Assembly: GCF_030546745.1 (NCBI RefSeq) | Contig: NZ_JAUOPD010000008.1 | Span: 104,367-168,366, forward strand | Source: Thalassotalea sp. 1_MG-2023 | Lineage (GTDB): Bacteria > Pseudomonadota > Gammaproteobacteria > Enterobacterales > Alteromonadaceae | Direction: 5' to 3' | Length of the DNA: 64,000 bases | Part shown: positions 9,569 through 21,195 of the stretch, one piece after another | Layout: each line of letters opens with the position of its first letter | Numbering within the stretch: position 1 is the first letter of the stretch | Notes under the pieces: generated by a model | What the model was told of the DNA's origin: nothing | The model's database searches: none | What the model saw: the letters and a program-made list of their open reading frames with translations, nothing else | Position numbers and translations under genes: made by a program

Positions 9569-10384
9569 ATGAGTAAAAATAGCCATTTAGGTCATCAAGC
9601 CAGAAAACGTTTCGGGCAAAACTTTCTTCATGATCAAGCAATCATCAGTCAAATTGTTGATGCAATTAATCCTGAGCCAGGTGAAAACCTGGTAGAAATT
9701 GGCCCTGGTTTAGGCGCCCTTACAGAACCTGTGATAGAGCGAGCTGGTGACATTTCTGTTGTAGAGCTTGATCGGGACTTAGCGCATCGATTAAGACATC
9801 ACCCATTTCTAGCCAAGCACCTAACCATTTACGAGCAAGATGCACTAAAATTTGATTTTACCTCGATTTGTAAAGCAGATAAGCCGTTAAAAATCTTTGG
9901 CAACCTGCCATACAATATCTCTACACCACTTATCTTTCATTTGCTTAGCTTTCGCGATGCGGTAAAAGACATGCATTTTATGCTGCAAAAAGAGGTTGTA
10001 GAAAGAATGGCCGCGGGCCCTAATAGCAAAACATACGGCCGACTTTCCATCATGACTCAATATCAATGTCAGGTTATTCCTGTAATGGAAATTGGCCCAG
10101 AAGCTTTTCAGCCACCTCCGAAGGTTGATTCTGCTATTGTACGTTTAGTGCCTCACAAAGAAATAGCCAACCCAGTGAAAAAATTGTCAGCATTAAACCA
10201 AGTATGTCTTACTGCTTTTAATCAACGCCGAAAAACAATTCGTAACAGCTTTAAAAAACTTATTGACGTTGATGCGATTGAATCGTTAGGCATTGACGCA
10301 AGTTTACGTCCAGAAAATATTTCATTAGATCAATATATCGCCTTAGCCAATTATTTAGTTGACCACCAAAGCAATGACCAATAA
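9569..10384 (+). CDS. rsmA: 16S rRNA dimethyladenosine transferase RsmA (KsgA)
   Basis: The 271-residue protein carries the SAM-binding motif [13 protein letters not shown] and the catalytic NLPYNIST motif of the KsgA/Dim1 family, plus the C-terminal helical domain with [13 protein letters not shown]. It dimethylates the two adjacent adenines of helix 45 in 16S rRNA during late small-subunit assembly. Its 3' end overlaps apaG by 11 bases. Confidence 0.96.
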   Translation: MSKNSHLGHQARKRFGQNFLHDQAIISQIVDAINPEPGENLVEIGPGLGALTEPVIERAGDISVVELDRDLAHRLRHHPFLAKHLTIYEQDALKFDFTSICKADKPLKIFGNLPYNISTPLIFHLLSFRDAVKDMHFMLQKEVVERMAAGPNSKTYGRLSIMTQYQCQVIPVMEIGPEAFQPPPKVDSAIVRLVPHKEIANPVKKLSALNQVCLTAFNQRRKTIRNSFKKLIDVDAIESLGIDASLRPENISLDQYIALANYLVDHQSNDQ

Positions 10385-10754
10385 ATCAGAGCAAGTTATC
10401 GTTACCGTTGATACACATTACCTCGAAGAGCAGTCAAGTGAGCGTGATCAACGCTATGTGTTCAGTTATACCATCACCATTGAGAACCAATCAGAGTTTC
10501 CAGTAAAGTTATTATCTCGCTATTGGCTGATCACTGATGCGAACGACGAAAAATCAACGGTTGTTGGTGAAGGCGTGATCGGTGAACAACCAATTATTAA
10601 CAGTGGTTCATCATTTACTTATACCAGCGGCTGTGCTTTAAAAACCCCCGTTGGTACCATGCAAGGGCACTATCAAATGATTGATAACAACAATGCCCCA
10701 TTGAAAGTCGATATACCTATCTTTCGTTTGGCAACACCCAATATTTTACACTAA
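10374..10754 (+). CDS. apaG: ApaG protein (DUF525)
   Basis: Starting at ATG 10374 gives 126 residues, the normal ApaG size; an upstream in-frame TTG at 10359 would add five residues and lies deeper inside rsmA, so I prefer the ATG. The family hallmarks [19 protein letters not shown] and GTMQGHYQM are all present. ApaG has an FnIII-like beta fold. Its molecular role is unsettled. It sits between rsmA and apaH as usual. Confidence 0.93.
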   Translation: MTNKSEQVIVTVDTHYLEEQSSERDQRYVFSYTITIENQSEFPVKLLSRYWLITDANDEKSTVVGEGVIGEQPIINSGSSFTYTSGCALKTPVGTMQGHYQMIDNNNAPLKVDIPIFRLATPNILH

Positions 10755-10759
10755 CGTTT

Positions 10760-11575
10760 ATGGCTACGTACTTCATCGGTGATATACAAGGCTGCTATCA
10801 AGAATTACGTTTATTGCTTGAGCAGGTTTCGTTTTCTCCTGATAAAGATGAATTATGGGTTGCAGGTGACATGGTGGCAAGAGGACCTGACTCATACCAC
10901 ACGTTAAAATATTTGATGTCATTAGAAGACTCAGTTAAAGCAGTATTAGGCAACCATGATCTGCATTTACTCGCCACTTATGCAGGGTTAAAAAAAGCAA
11001 AAGATAAAGACAAGCTTCAGGCGTTGTTATCAGCCCCTGAAATCGAAAATATTATTGAATGGCTAGCTCGACAACCTTTATTGCGAAAACTTCCCAATGA
11101 ACAAGTTTACATGTCTCATGCGGGCCTTTCTCCTCAGTGGAAAATTAAAAACGCTATAGAGTGCGCTGATTTTGCAACAAAAAAACTGTCCGATAAAAAT
11201 AGAAACTATTGGCTCTCTATTATGTACGGAGAAACACCTAATAATTGGCAAGATGTAAATAGCAAAGAAGATAAATTTCGCTACACCATTAACGCCTTAA
11301 CCCGCATGCGGTATTGCTATAAAGACGGCAGTTTAGATTTTTCTTGTAAAAGCTCTCCTGAAAATACACCGAACCACCTAAGCCCATGGTTTTGTCAAAC
11401 AACAAAACAGTTAAAAAAAGCACATTGGGTTTTCGGTCATTGGGCGGCATTAGAAGGTGATGTTCCTGTAGAAAACATTTATGCGCTCGATACCGGCTGT
11501 GTCTGGGGTGGAGAATTGACCTTACTTCGTTGGCATGATAAACAATACTTTAGACAGCAAGCCATAAAAAACTGA
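10760..11575 (+). CDS. apaH: bis(5'-nucleosyl)-tetraphosphatase (symmetrical) ApaH
   Basis: This 271-residue metallophosphoesterase shows GDIQGCYQE, GDMVARGPDS and GNHDLH, the successive metal-binding motifs of the PPP-like ApaH family. It hydrolyses Ap4A to two ADP and also removes Np4 caps from RNA in E. coli. It starts five bases after apaG and ends the six-gene operon; the next gene begins about 150 bases on. Confidence 0.95.
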   Translation: MATYFIGDIQGCYQELRLLLEQVSFSPDKDELWVAGDMVARGPDSYHTLKYLMSLEDSVKAVLGNHDLHLLATYAGLKKAKDKDKLQALLSAPEIENIIEWLARQPLLRKLPNEQVYMSHAGLSPQWKIKNAIECADFATKKLSDKNRNYWLSIMYGETPNNWQDVNSKEDKFRYTINALTRMRYCYKDGSLDFSCKSSPENTPNHLSPWFCQTTKQLKKAHWVFGHWAALEGDVPVENIYALDTGCVWGGELTLLRWHDKQYFRQQAIKN

Positions 11576-11722
11576 CGTAAAGCAACAAGTAAAGGTGTAA
11601 TTCATTTCAAGCTTGTTATACTAGCTGTTAAGGAAAGTAGGCAAGGTGCCGATATAGGCATAAATAACAAATAAAATACCTACTTTTTGTATCAACACCC
11701 AAATTAACTATTGGTGGTCTCA

Positions 11723-13741
11723 ATGAATTTGACTGTGAAAGTAAAAATAATTGGTGGTTTTTCCATCATTGCTGTTTTACTCGTTCTTACAAGTATTATC
11801 TCTTTAAGCAACTTAAATAATATTCATCATGCAACACTTAAACAAAGTGAACTTGCCATTCCAACACTAAGCTCGAGTACAACCCTGGCAAATGAACTTA
11901 GTCAAATAGGTGGCTTAACGTTACGTGGTTATTATCAAACCGAACTAGATGGCTTGGCAGACAACTTAAAACGTTTTAATACTATTAACCAATTGTTTAT
12001 TGCTGAGCATAAAAAATTAAAATCTATTGTTAGCAAAGAGAAAGCATTACTGACCAATTTAGCAAAGATTGGTGATATACATGCTAATGTTGAAGAAAAT
12101 ATCAACGCCGTATTTAGTAACCGAAAAACAGCAATAGAACAATATAATGTTGCATTAGATACCATCGATGTACTTGAAGAGAAAGCAGATGATGCTGCAA
12201 CGCTCATGCTCGATTTAGCCGATCATGACTTAGCAGACACCAAATTACAGCGAGCTGTGTCATTAGGGGAGCAATTAGAATTTCAGTTAAATGGTATTGT
12301 TGCTTCATCGTTTGAATATCGAGATCTAAGAAATACCCAAGCAACAGAGTTAGTAGAAAGCCAAATTTTAACTGGCTATGAAAATGCTAAACGCGTTATT
12401 CGTGAAATAAGCAACGAACTTACCTTAAATAATGCTGGTGGTATTTCTGATGAACTGACCAATATTGAAAAGCATCTCGATGATCTTTTACTAGGTAGCT
12501 CGAGCATTTTCACCATCAAAAATGCACAATTAGCTGCCCGCGAACAAGCAACTTCTCAATTAGAAGCGGCAGATAAAAACATTGCTTTAGCAAAAAATGT
12601 GCTTGCCACACAAGTTGAATTAGCCAATAAAACCACCAATGAAGCAGGTATTTTAGTTGAAGAGTCGGTGTCTACAGGTACAACCGTTACCTGGATGATA
12701 ATGTTAGTATCGATTGCTTTGGCGGCTAGCATTGCCTTCTTCGTGTTAATTAGCATCACACGCCCACTATCACGTGTTAATGACATGCTAAATGTTGTTG
12801 CCTCTGGCGACCTTTCTCGGAAGCTGGATGATTCAGGTAAAGATGAATTTGCCACATTATCGCGTAATTGTAATACTGTAATTGATAGCCTACGTAACCT
12901 AATTACGGGTATCGTGAGCCGTTCGACGCAACTTGCAACCGCAGCCGAACAAACATCAGCAGTGACAGCACAAGGCTCAACAGCGATTGAAGAACAACGC
13001 ACACAGGTTGAACAAGCAGCTTCTGCAACCACAGAAATGAGTAGTACCTCACAAAGCGTGCTTTCAAGTGCCAATGATGCGTTAGGTGAAATCAAACAAG
13101 CCGATGATGAAGCAGAAAGAATCAAAGGCATTTCTAATCGCAACCGTATGACCATCGAACAGTTAGCAAGCGAAGTAGAAGACGCCTCGCAAGTCATTAA
13201 CAAACTACAGCAAGACAGCGCATCAATTGGCGGTATTCTTGATGTAATTAGAGGAATAGCAGAGCAAACCAACTTACTGGCGTTAAACGCAGCTATTGAG
13301 GCCGCACGAGCTGGTGAACAAGGCCGTGGCTTCGCCGTTGTTGCCGATGAAGTACGAACGCTAGCAAGTAGAACGCAAGAGTCTACTCAAGAAATTCAGA
13401 ACATGATTGAAGTATTACAAACAGGTGCAGAGAAAGCGGTATCTGTCATGGAGACCGGTAAGAAACAGGCCTCTGAATGTGTGGTACAAAGTGGCGAAGC
13501 AGAAAAAGCGCTAGAAGTTATTACCCATGCAGTACATGAAGCCTTTGATCGTAGCTCACAAATTGCCAGTGCCGCCGAAGAACAAAGCACGGTTGCCCAT
13601 GAAATCAGTGAAAACTTAGAGTCTATTGTTGCCATTGCAGAGCAAACCACAGCTGGCTCTCAACAAACAGCTCAATCAAGTAGCGAAGTGGCCCAGTTAG
13701 CCGAGGAACTACAACAATCAGTTAGAGAGTTTAAGCTGTAG
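11723..13741 (+). CDS. methyl-accepting chemotaxis protein
   Basis: From ATG 11723 (preceded by GGTGG) the protein has 672 residues; the TTG four codons earlier is less likely. It has TM1 at about residues 7-28, a long helical periplasmic sensor to about 315, TM2 near 318-341, a HAMP domain, and the cytoplasmic signalling hairpin with the conserved tip [20 protein letters not shown]. The ligand is not predictable. It stands between apaH and folA, which are neighbours in many relatives, and is followed by a strong terminator, so it looks like a single-gene insertion into the conserved block. Confidence 0.93.
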   Translation: MNLTVKVKIIGGFSIIAVLLVLTSIISLSNLNNIHHATLKQSELAIPTLSSSTTLANELSQIGGLTLRGYYQTELDGLADNLKRFNTINQLFIAEHKKLKSIVSKEKALLTNLAKIGDIHANVEENINAVFSNRKTAIEQYNVALDTIDVLEEKADDAATLMLDLADHDLADTKLQRAVSLGEQLEFQLNGIVASSFEYRDLRNTQATELVESQILTGYENAKRVIREISNELTLNNAGGISDELTNIEKHLDDLLLGSSSIFTIKNAQLAAREQATSQLEAADKNIALAKNVLATQVELANKTTNEAGILVEESVSTGTTVTWMIMLVSIALAASIAFFVLISITRPLSRVNDMLNVVASGDLSRKLDDSGKDEFATLSRNCNTVIDSLRNLITGIVSRSTQLATAAEQTSAVTAQGSTAIEEQRTQVEQAASATTEMSSTSQSVLSSANDALGEIKQADDEAERIKGISNRNRMTIEQLASEVEDASQVINKLQQDSASIGGILDVIRGIAEQTNLLALNAAIEAARAGEQGRGFAVVADEVRTLASRTQESTQEIQNMIEVLQTGAEKAVSVMETGKKQASECVVQSGEAEKALEVITHAVHEAFDRSSQIASAAEEQSTVAHEISENLESIVAIAEQTTAGSQQTAQSSSEVAQLAEELQQSVREFKL

Positions 13742-13764
13742 CTGTAGTCTTAATAATCTCGATA

Positions 13765-13794
13765 AAACGGCACCTCGTTAGGTGCCGTTTTTTT
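13765..13794 (+). terminator. rho-independent terminator after the chemoreceptor gene
   Basis: A perfect ten-base stem AAACGGCACC / GGTGCCGTTT with a six-base loop (TCGTTA), followed by a T-run, lies 24 bases after the chemoreceptor stop. Confidence 0.9.
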
Positions 13795-13929
13795 AAGTGA
13801 TTTACCGCGCATTTTTAAATTCAAAAAAGTCGATTATAGTGTCTGCAACCACTACGTTTGCTTTGATATACCAGTTTACTCTACTTACCGTGTGGAAAAT
13901 CAGGAACTATAAAATATTGGGTGACTTAA

Positions 13930-14415
13930 TTAACGTCTTTCATAAACACAGAAATCTAATGCATAGGCATTTTTATCATCCGGTGCACGTGTTTCACAAC
14001 TCACTTTTTTCCAATCGTTATCATATTCAGGAAAACGAGTATCACCAGCAATGTGTCCATCTATATGAGTAATATACAAACGATCGGCTTTTGGTAAACA
14101 ATGTTGATAAATGGCCCCACCACCAATAACCATTATTTCTTCAACACCCTTTGCTGTATCTAGTGCTTGTTCAACAGAATTTACCGTCGTGATCCCATCA
14201 GCTTCATACGATGGATCACGAGAAATAACAATATTTAAACGTCCGGGTAATGGTCTACCTATCGACTCAAAAGTTTTTCTGCCCATGATCACAGGCTTAC
14301 CAAGCGTGGTTTTTTTAAAATAAGCGAGATCGGCAGGTAAATGCCACGGCATATCATTATCTCTGCCAATAATACGATCAGCTGCATGCGCAACAATCAT
14401 AGACAAAATAGTCAT
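13930..14415 (-). CDS. folA: dihydrofolate reductase FolA
   Basis: With the ATG at 14415 (AAGGA just upstream) the protein is 161 residues, normal for chromosomal DHFR. An open frame continues 18 codons further upstream but lacks family similarity there. Motifs: NDMPWHLPADLAYFK with active-site D29, the NADPH-binding GRKTFESIGRPLPGR, and VIGGGAIY. It reduces dihydrofolate to tetrahydrofolate. It is convergent with the chemoreceptor gene and lies near apaH, as in enteric genomes. Confidence 0.95.
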   Translation of the reverse strand: MTILSMIVAHAADRIIGRDNDMPWHLPADLAYFKKTTLGKPVIMGRKTFESIGRPLPGRLNIVISRDPSYEADGITTVNSVEQALDTAKGVEEIMVIGGGAIYQHCLPKADRLYITHIDGHIAGDTRFPEYDNDWKKVSCETRAPDDKNAYALDFCVYERR

Positions 14416-14555
14416 AAAAATCCTTAGAATAAAAGCGATAATAAATTTTACCGCAAAGGGAATGAGCAAGCTAGAAAGCCCTGTATTTTCTGTTCAATAA
14501 AACTACGCTTTCTTTGAAAGTAGACAACGTTAAAAAAACCTTATTTGCGGTTGTA

Positions 14556-14578
14556 AATAATAACGATTTGCAATATCA
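14556..14578 (+). promoter_or_regulatory. possible Fur box upstream of the TonB receptor
   Basis: AATAATAACGATTTGCAATATC lies about 40 bases before the receptor start and resembles loosely repeated NATWAT units of the Fur consensus. The match is imperfect, and the call leans on the iron-uptake context. Confidence 0.3.
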
Positions 14579-14612
14579 TCCACGAAATTTTTAAACATCA
14601 TCTCTATTTTTT

Positions 14613-16748
14613 ATGAAAGCATTCCCTTTTCAATTAACATTTATCGCTACGCTTATTTCTCCTGCCGCTATGGCATATTTTGACGAAGCTCCTACCGTTG
14701 ATGACAACACAATCGAACGAGTTATTGTTACCGGCAGTCGTATAGAAGAAAGTATTGACGAAGTACCAGCTACCGTAACCATTATTTCGCAACAAGAAAT
14801 AGCTCAACAAATGAAGATAACCCCTGAGTTACAAGACATTCTTGCCGCGCTTGTCCCTGGTATGTCTCCCACAACAGGCACATCGAGTAACTCAGCACAA
14901 ACATTACGAGGCAGAAACCCTTTAGTGATGATTGATGGTGTACCTCAATCTACACCATTGAGGAACGGTGCTTTAGGGATCAGAACCCTTGATGCTTCAG
15001 TTATCCAGCGAATTGAAGTAATAAAAGGTGCAACGTCAATTTTTGGTAATGGTGCAGCTGGCGGTATCATCAATTACATTACTAAAAAAGCCGCAACAGA
15101 TAGAGCATTAGTAGGTGAAATCAGCCTTTCTAGCAGATTCAGTGCGGTTAAATTCAAAGATAGTGCCGGCCACCGTATCACTGGAAATATCCACGGTCAG
15201 CAAGATAAGTTCGCATACGTTATTAGTGCAAGCTATGAAGAAAACGGCGTTCAGCGTGATGCAGAAGGTGATATTCTAGGGTTAAAATACGGTTTGAGTG
15301 ACGCAGTTACTGAAAACCTTTTTACCAAGTTTAATTACTATTTTGATGATGAGAAAAGCGCTCAACTGACATATAACTACTATGAGTCACAGCAAGAAAC
15401 TGACTTAATTGATGTGGTAGGTAGTATCAATACTGGCGAAAAAACTTACGCAATAAAATCACCAAGTGGTGAACGTTTAATTGGAGCACCGCAAGGCCCG
15501 CGTGGCAATCACAACATTATGTTGAAGTATACCGATGACAATATTTTTGCTGATACAGCATTAACCTTTGATGCTTATAAGCAAGACATCGAAAATGTAT
15601 TCTTCTTTTCAGCAACGTTAGCAAACCAAGATGAAGGCTTTGACGGTGGTCAATCAATGATCAAGTCAGAAAAAGAAGGCTTACGCGTAACATTCAATAC
15701 ATTAGTAGATTTCGAAAACCTCAACGCTACTTTTATTTACGGCATGGATATGCTGCAAGATATCACCTCACAACCCTTATTAGATGGTCGTATGTGGGTG
15801 CCTGAAATGGATATGGAAAACCAAGCGTTTTTCTTACAATCTAAATGGCATTTCAATAACGATATAATCGTAAAAGCTGGTGTTCGCCGCGAAAGTATTG
15901 ATTTACAAGTTGATGATTATCAAACACTCAAACTATGTAGAACGCCAAGCCAATGTTCAGTAGCAATGCAGGTTAAAGGCGATACATTACAGTATGATGC
16001 AACAACCTATAACTTCGCAATAAAGTATAATTACCATCAAGCTTTTTCACCATTTATCAGTTACTCACAAGGTGCTGATATCTCGGATATTGGCCGTTTA
16101 CTTAGAACAGCAACCGTTTCAGATATCGCTGATATTCACACGGAAGCATCAGTAATTGACAATTACGAACTTGGTTTTACGAGTAATTTTGAAGATATTC
16201 GCATTGAATTTTCAGCTTACCGCAGTACTTCAGAATTAGGTACAACTAATCAATTTGACCCCGTAACTGGCGTGTATATGCCAATCAGGGCACCACAGGA
16301 GATTTGGGGCCTTGAAACGGCAGTAAGTTATCAAATCAGCGATACCTTGAAGTTAAATGCGACCGCAAGTAAAGTTGAAGGCACAAATACAGCGACTAAC
16401 GAACACCTAGGGGGTAAGCAAATAAGCTCTCCTAAAGCGACTTTGCAAGTTAACTGGCAACCAAACCAAGATACACAAATGATGGCGACACTACTTTACG
16501 TTGCTGATAGAAATAAGTTTGAGCAACAAAATGGTGAATGGGTTGGCGATCAAGGGCCTATTGATAGTTACTTCACAGTAAATCTATCAGCCAATCATCA
16601 ACTAGGTGATTGGCAATTATTTGCTGGTGTAGAAAACTTATTAAACAAGGACTACTACCCTGCTCGCTCTCAAATGTATAGTTACAGTGGCTATAACTTA
16701 AAGGGGCTAGGTACAACAGTCACCATGGGTGTTAGTTACCAGTTTTAA
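14613..16748 (+). CDS. TonB-dependent siderophore-type outer-membrane receptor
   Basis: The 711-residue protein has a signal peptide (about residues 1-21), a TonB-box-like ERVIVTGSR segment, a plug domain (about 40-160, with LRGRNPLVMIDGVPQ and the VIKGATSIFGNGAAGGIINYI motif) and a 22-strand-type barrel ending in the aromatic C-terminus YQF. Sequence character fits ferric-siderophore receptors rather than B12 or sugar receptors. The downstream PepSY membrane protein supports iron uptake. The exact siderophore cannot be told from sequence alone. Confidence 0.85.
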   Translation: MKAFPFQLTFIATLISPAAMAYFDEAPTVDDNTIERVIVTGSRIEESIDEVPATVTIISQQEIAQQMKITPELQDILAALVPGMSPTTGTSSNSAQTLRGRNPLVMIDGVPQSTPLRNGALGIRTLDASVIQRIEVIKGATSIFGNGAAGGIINYITKKAATDRALVGEISLSSRFSAVKFKDSAGHRITGNIHGQQDKFAYVISASYEENGVQRDAEGDILGLKYGLSDAVTENLFTKFNYYFDDEKSAQLTYNYYESQQETDLIDVVGSINTGEKTYAIKSPSGERLIGAPQGPRGNHNIMLKYTDDNIFADTALTFDAYKQDIENVFFFSATLANQDEGFDGGQSMIKSEKEGLRVTFNTLVDFENLNATFIYGMDMLQDITSQPLLDGRMWVPEMDMENQAFFLQSKWHFNNDIIVKAGVRRESIDLQVDDYQTLKLCRTPSQCSVAMQVKGDTLQYDATTYNFAIKYNYHQAFSPFISYSQGADISDIGRLLRTATVSDIADIHTEASVIDNYELGFTSNFEDIRIEFSAYRSTSELGTTNQFDPVTGVYMPIRAPQEIWGLETAVSYQISDTLKLNATASKVEGTNTATNEHLGGKQISSPKATLQVNWQPNQDTQMMATLLYVADRNKFEQQNGEWVGDQGPIDSYFTVNLSANHQLGDWQLFAGVENLLNKDYYPARSQMYSYSGYNLKGLGTTVTMGVSYQF

Positions 16749-16756
16749 GTGAATAT

Positions 16757-16792
16757 CCCCTTGCTGAGCATCCATAGATACTCAGCAAGGGG
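16757..16792 (+). other. perfect 12-bp inverted repeat between receptor and PepSY genes
   Basis: CCCCTTGCTGAG and its exact complement CTCAGCAAGGGG flank a 12-base spacer. No T-run follows, so a classical terminator is unlikely. It lies nine bases after the receptor stop and 26 bases before the next ATG, where it could protect the upstream mRNA end or reduce expression of the downstream gene. Confidence 0.6.
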
Positions 16793-16818
16793 ACACTGCT
16801 TAGGTAAAACAAATCACC

Positions 16819-17931
16819 ATGAAATTACTGCTACGCCGAATACACTTAACTCTAGCACTCATTAGCGCAATATTTCTGCTAACGCTATCAATTTCTGGTG
16901 CTCTCTTACTCTATGCAAAAGATATTCAACGGACACTTTTCCCAGATCAGTGGACAATCAGCCCTCCCCCAACAACGATTAATGTTGAGCAACTCATTGC
17001 TACCATTGAACAACAACACGCTGTTAACGTTAGCTTAATTACCTTACCTAAAGATCCCTCTGCACCTTGGCAATTTCGGTTAGCAAGTGGTACTTACATG
17101 AATGTTGACCCTCAAACGCAATCGGTGATCCACCAATACGATTATTACTCAACATTTTACGGGTTTTTAATGGCTTTTCATCGCTGGTTAGCGATTGATA
17201 ATGTAAATAAACCCTTGAAAGTGTTTATGTCAATTGCAAGTCTTTGTTTAGTTGTTCAATTAATCCTTGGTTTTTACTTATGGTTTAAACCCAAAAAACC
17301 ATTAAAACGATTAAAAGTTCGGTGGCAAGCAAAAGCCAAAACAAAGTATGCTCAATTGCATAACGTTACAGGCGTGATCGTTTTATTACCATTAGTTTTA
17401 ATTGCCATTTCCGGCATGGCATTTCATTGGAGTGTTCCTATTCAAACCTTGCTGAATGGACTATTCGTTGGAGAAATACAAACGTTACAGAAACATACAG
17501 TCAATGAAACTAACTCTAATCGTTTGCAAATAAATCAAGCCGTAGTAAATGCTCAAAAGGTGTTTCCTGATGCGTCCTTGTATCGTATCTACATTCCGTC
17601 AGAGCAAACAGAGCCTATACGTTTACGCTATACACAACCAGCAGAAGCACATGGCAATTCATGGCTTTGGGCACATCCAAGTACCGGAGAAACTATTGAA
17701 CATTTTGATGCAAGTAGAGCCAATTGGGTGACACAAGTATGGAACTTTAGGTACCCTTTCCATGTTGGTGAATTTATTGGTTGGCCGATAAAGTTACTTT
17801 GGTTAGTAATTAGCTTAACGCCTATCTTTTTTGTAGTTACTGGCTTTTATTTATATTTTTCCAGAAAACCCAGCAATCAAAAAAGCACTCAAAAGCAAAC
17901 TAGACAAGACAATCTTCAAACGCTTAAGTAA
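16819..17931 (+). CDS. PepSY-associated transmembrane protein (iron-uptake associated)
   Basis: This 370-residue inner-membrane protein has four predicted helices (about residues 10-32, 134-155, 188-208 and 330-350) and the periplasmic loops typical of the PepSY_TM family. The N-terminal RRIHLTLALISAIFLLTLSISGALL and mid-protein HRWLA region fit that family. Relatives beside siderophore receptors are proposed ferric-siderophore reductases (PiuB/FpvG-like); conserved histidines (for example HRW, HNVTG) could bind haem. Function here is inferred from its place 70 bases downstream of the TonB receptor. Confidence 0.78.
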   Translation: MKLLLRRIHLTLALISAIFLLTLSISGALLLYAKDIQRTLFPDQWTISPPPTTINVEQLIATIEQQHAVNVSLITLPKDPSAPWQFRLASGTYMNVDPQTQSVIHQYDYYSTFYGFLMAFHRWLAIDNVNKPLKVFMSIASLCLVVQLILGFYLWFKPKKPLKRLKVRWQAKAKTKYAQLHNVTGVIVLLPLVLIAISGMAFHWSVPIQTLLNGLFVGEIQTLQKHTVNETNSNRLQINQAVVNAQKVFPDASLYRIYIPSEQTEPIRLRYTQPAEAHGNSWLWAHPSTGETIEHFDASRANWVTQVWNFRYPFHVGEFIGWPIKLLWLVISLTPIFFVVTGFYLYFSRKPSNQKSTQKQTRQDNLQTLK

Positions 17932-17948
17932 TTGCTAAATAAAAACAA

Positions 17949-17985
17949 AAAAGTCAGCTAATTTAACATTAACTGACTTTTAAAA
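17949..17985. terminator. bidirectional terminator between the PepSY gene and obgE
   Basis: AAAGTCAG (17950-17957) pairs with CTGACTTT (17973-17980), with additional pairs inside. A- and T-rich flanks on both sides suit termination of both converging genes. Confidence 0.65.
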
Positions 17986-18005
17986 TTATATGTAAATCGT
18001 AACTT

Positions 18006-19202
<1,197 letters not shown>

Positions 19203-19240
19203 TCAGTATAATACCAAATAATGATTTTACTCGTTGCATA

Positions 19241-19273
19241 AAAAAAGCCCCGCTAATTCAGCAGGGCTTTTTC
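19241..19273 (-). terminator. terminator after rpmA (minus strand)
   Basis: Read on the minus strand, AAAAAGCCC and GGGCTTTTT form a hairpin with an additional GC-rich inner stem, followed by a T-run. It lies between rpmA and obgE. Confidence 0.85.
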
Positions 19274-19289
19274 AAATAAGTAAATCTGA

Positions 19290-19547
19290 TTATTCAGCGA
19301 TAATGCTTACAAATTTGCGGTTTTTAGGACCTTTTACTTCAAACTGTACTTTACCGTCTGATAAAGCAAATAAAGTGTGGTCTTTACCGATACCCATGTT
19401 ATCACCAGCGTGGAATCTAGTACCACGTTGACGAACAATAATGTTACCTGCTAAAACAGTTTCGCCACCAAAACGTTTAACACCTAAGCGTTTACTTTCT
19501 GAATCGCGACCATTTTTGGTACTACCTGCTGCCTTCTTATGTGCCAT
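19290..19547 (-). CDS. rpmA: 50S ribosomal protein L27
   Basis: This is an 85-residue protein with the canonical L27 N-terminus [16 protein letters not shown] and the [10 protein letters not shown] motif. The N-terminal tail reaches the peptidyl-transferase centre. It follows rplU by 17 bases and is co-transcribed with it. Confidence 0.98.
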   Translation of the reverse strand: MAHKKAAGSTKNGRDSESKRLGVKRFGGETVLAGNIIVRQRGTRFHAGDNMGIGKDHTLFALSDGKVQFEVKGPKNRKFVSIIAE

Positions 19548-19564
19548 GTTAGAATGCTCCTAAA

Positions 19565-19876
19565 TTAGCCGTTAATACCAGTAATTTTCACTTCAGTGAA
19601 CCATTGGCGATGGCCCTGCTGCTTGCGTGAATGCTTACGACGTTTAAATTTAACAATTTTAACTTTATCACCACGACCTTGCGAAACAACCTCAGCTGTT
19701 ACTTTGCCGCCTGAAATGTAAGGTGCACCTACATTAACATTTTCGCCATCAGCGATCATTAAAACGTTATCGAATTCTACTGAAGCACCTACTTCAAGTT
19801 CTAGCTTTTCTAAGCGAACTGTTTGTCCTTCAGAAACACGGTGCTGCTTACCACCGCTTTGGAATACCGCGTACAT
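19565..19876 (-). CDS. rplU: 50S ribosomal protein L21
   Basis: The 103-residue protein starts [14 protein letters not shown], the L21 signature, and ends with the basic [22 protein letters not shown]-binding stretch. First gene of the rplU-rpmA operon; divergent from ispB, as in E. coli. Confidence 0.98.
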   Translation of the reverse strand: MYAVFQSGGKQHRVSEGQTVRLEKLELEVGASVEFDNVLMIADGENVNVGAPYISGGKVTAEVVSQGRGDKVKIVKFKRRKHSRKQQGHRQWFTEVKITGING

Positions 19877-20109
19877 TTGCTACTCCGAACTGCGCCTATC
19901 AAGGGTATGACGCATAAATTTAAAAATATAGGGCGCGAATTCTACGCCAAGACAAAAATTATCGCAAGTATATTTATGCGCTATTTTACACTTTTTTGAC
20001 TAATTAATGATGATATTAATATCCCCCTTCTTTATTGCCTATTTTAGTGTAAACTTGGCGTCATTAAATAACGTAACGCTTTAATAAGACATACCAGTCA
20101 TTTTTTCTT

Positions 20110-21081
20110 ATGGATCTTCAACAAATTCAAGCACTCGCACAGCAAGATATGGACGCGGTAAATGATTTAATTTATCAGCAGTTACAATCAGATGTCGTTT
20201 TAATCAATCAACTTGGTGTGTATATCGTTAATGCCGGCGGAAAACGAATGCGCCCAATGTTAACGGTATTAGCCGCAAGAGCATTAGCTAACCAATCTAG
20301 TCAACATATCGATATTGCCGCCATTATTGAATTTATCCACACTGCCACATTATTACATGACGATGTAGTAGATGAATCAGCATTACGCCGCGGTAGAGAA
20401 ACAGCCAATGCATTGTTCGGTAATAGTGCCAGTGTATTAGTTGGCGACTTTTTATATACTCGTTCTTTTCAAATGATGACCAAGCTCAACAATATGCATA
20501 TTATGGACGTATTGTCAGATGCAACGAATATTGTTGCCGAAGGTGAAGTATTACAGTTAATGAATTGCAATGACCCTAATACTTCAGAAGAAAGCTATAT
20601 GCAGGTTATTTATTGTAAAACAGCCAAGCTCTTTGAAGCAGCAACACGTTTAGCTGCTGTTGTTTCGCAGCAACCTAAACATATAGAACAAGCGATGCAA
20701 GAGTATGGTAAATATTTAGGTACGGCATTTCAGCTCGTTGATGACATTATGGACTACACAGCTGACGCAAAAGAAATGGGGAAAAATGTTGGTGACGATC
20801 TCGCCGAAGGAAAGCCCACCTTACCCCTTATTTATGCTATGAATAACGGCACTGTAGAACAAAAGCAACTCATTAGAGATGCCATTGAACATTGTAACGG
20901 TATGGATAACCTTGATGCCATATTACAAGCAATGGAAGACACTGGGTCGCTTAGATATACACAAGAAATAGCCGAAAAAGAAGCTGATAAAGCCATTAAT
21001 GCATTATCTGTATTGCCTGAATCTCAATATAAACAAGCATTAATTGCATTAACACATATTGCAGCCAATAGACGCCATTAA
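20110..21081 (+). CDS. ispB: octaprenyl diphosphate synthase IspB
   Basis: This trans-prenyltransferase has 323 residues, the same length as E. coli IspB. The two aspartate-rich motifs are at 84-88 (DDVVD) and 211-215 (DDIMD). It builds the all-trans side chain of ubiquinone and menaquinone. Its divergent position from rplU-rpmA is conserved. The exact chain length (C40 or otherwise) cannot be read from sequence. Confidence 0.95.
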   Translation: MDLQQIQALAQQDMDAVNDLIYQQLQSDVVLINQLGVYIVNAGGKRMRPMLTVLAARALANQSSQHIDIAAIIEFIHTATLLHDDVVDESALRRGRETANALFGNSASVLVGDFLYTRSFQMMTKLNNMHIMDVLSDATNIVAEGEVLQLMNCNDPNTSEESYMQVIYCKTAKLFEAATRLAAVVSQQPKHIEQAMQEYGKYLGTAFQLVDDIMDYTADAKEMGKNVGDDLAEGKPTLPLIYAMNNGTVEQKQLIRDAIEHCNGMDNLDAILQAMEDTGSLRYTQEIAEKEADKAINALSVLPESQYKQALIALTHIAANRRH

Positions 21082-21195
21082 ATCACTTCTAAATCTATCC
21101 CTCAGTGTGGCGTAATCACCACACTGTAAAATTTCCTTCATTTTTCTGTCGCTTAACTGAAACCTTCGCTTTTTATGCTGTATTAACACTTATAA

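Noticed and set aside
12556..13272. Long minus-strand open frame inside the chemoreceptor gene
   Set aside because: It is a shadow frame produced by the codon usage of the helical signalling domain; composition (S, A, L, C rich) is typical of antisense artefacts.
13797..14072. Open frame on the plus strand over the 3' end of folA
   Set aside because: It is the reverse-strand shadow of folA with no start signal or family resemblance.
14416..14469. N-terminal extension of FolA by 18 codons
   Set aside because: The extension is hydrophobic and unlike DHFR; the internal ATG has a proper AAGGA and gives the normal length.
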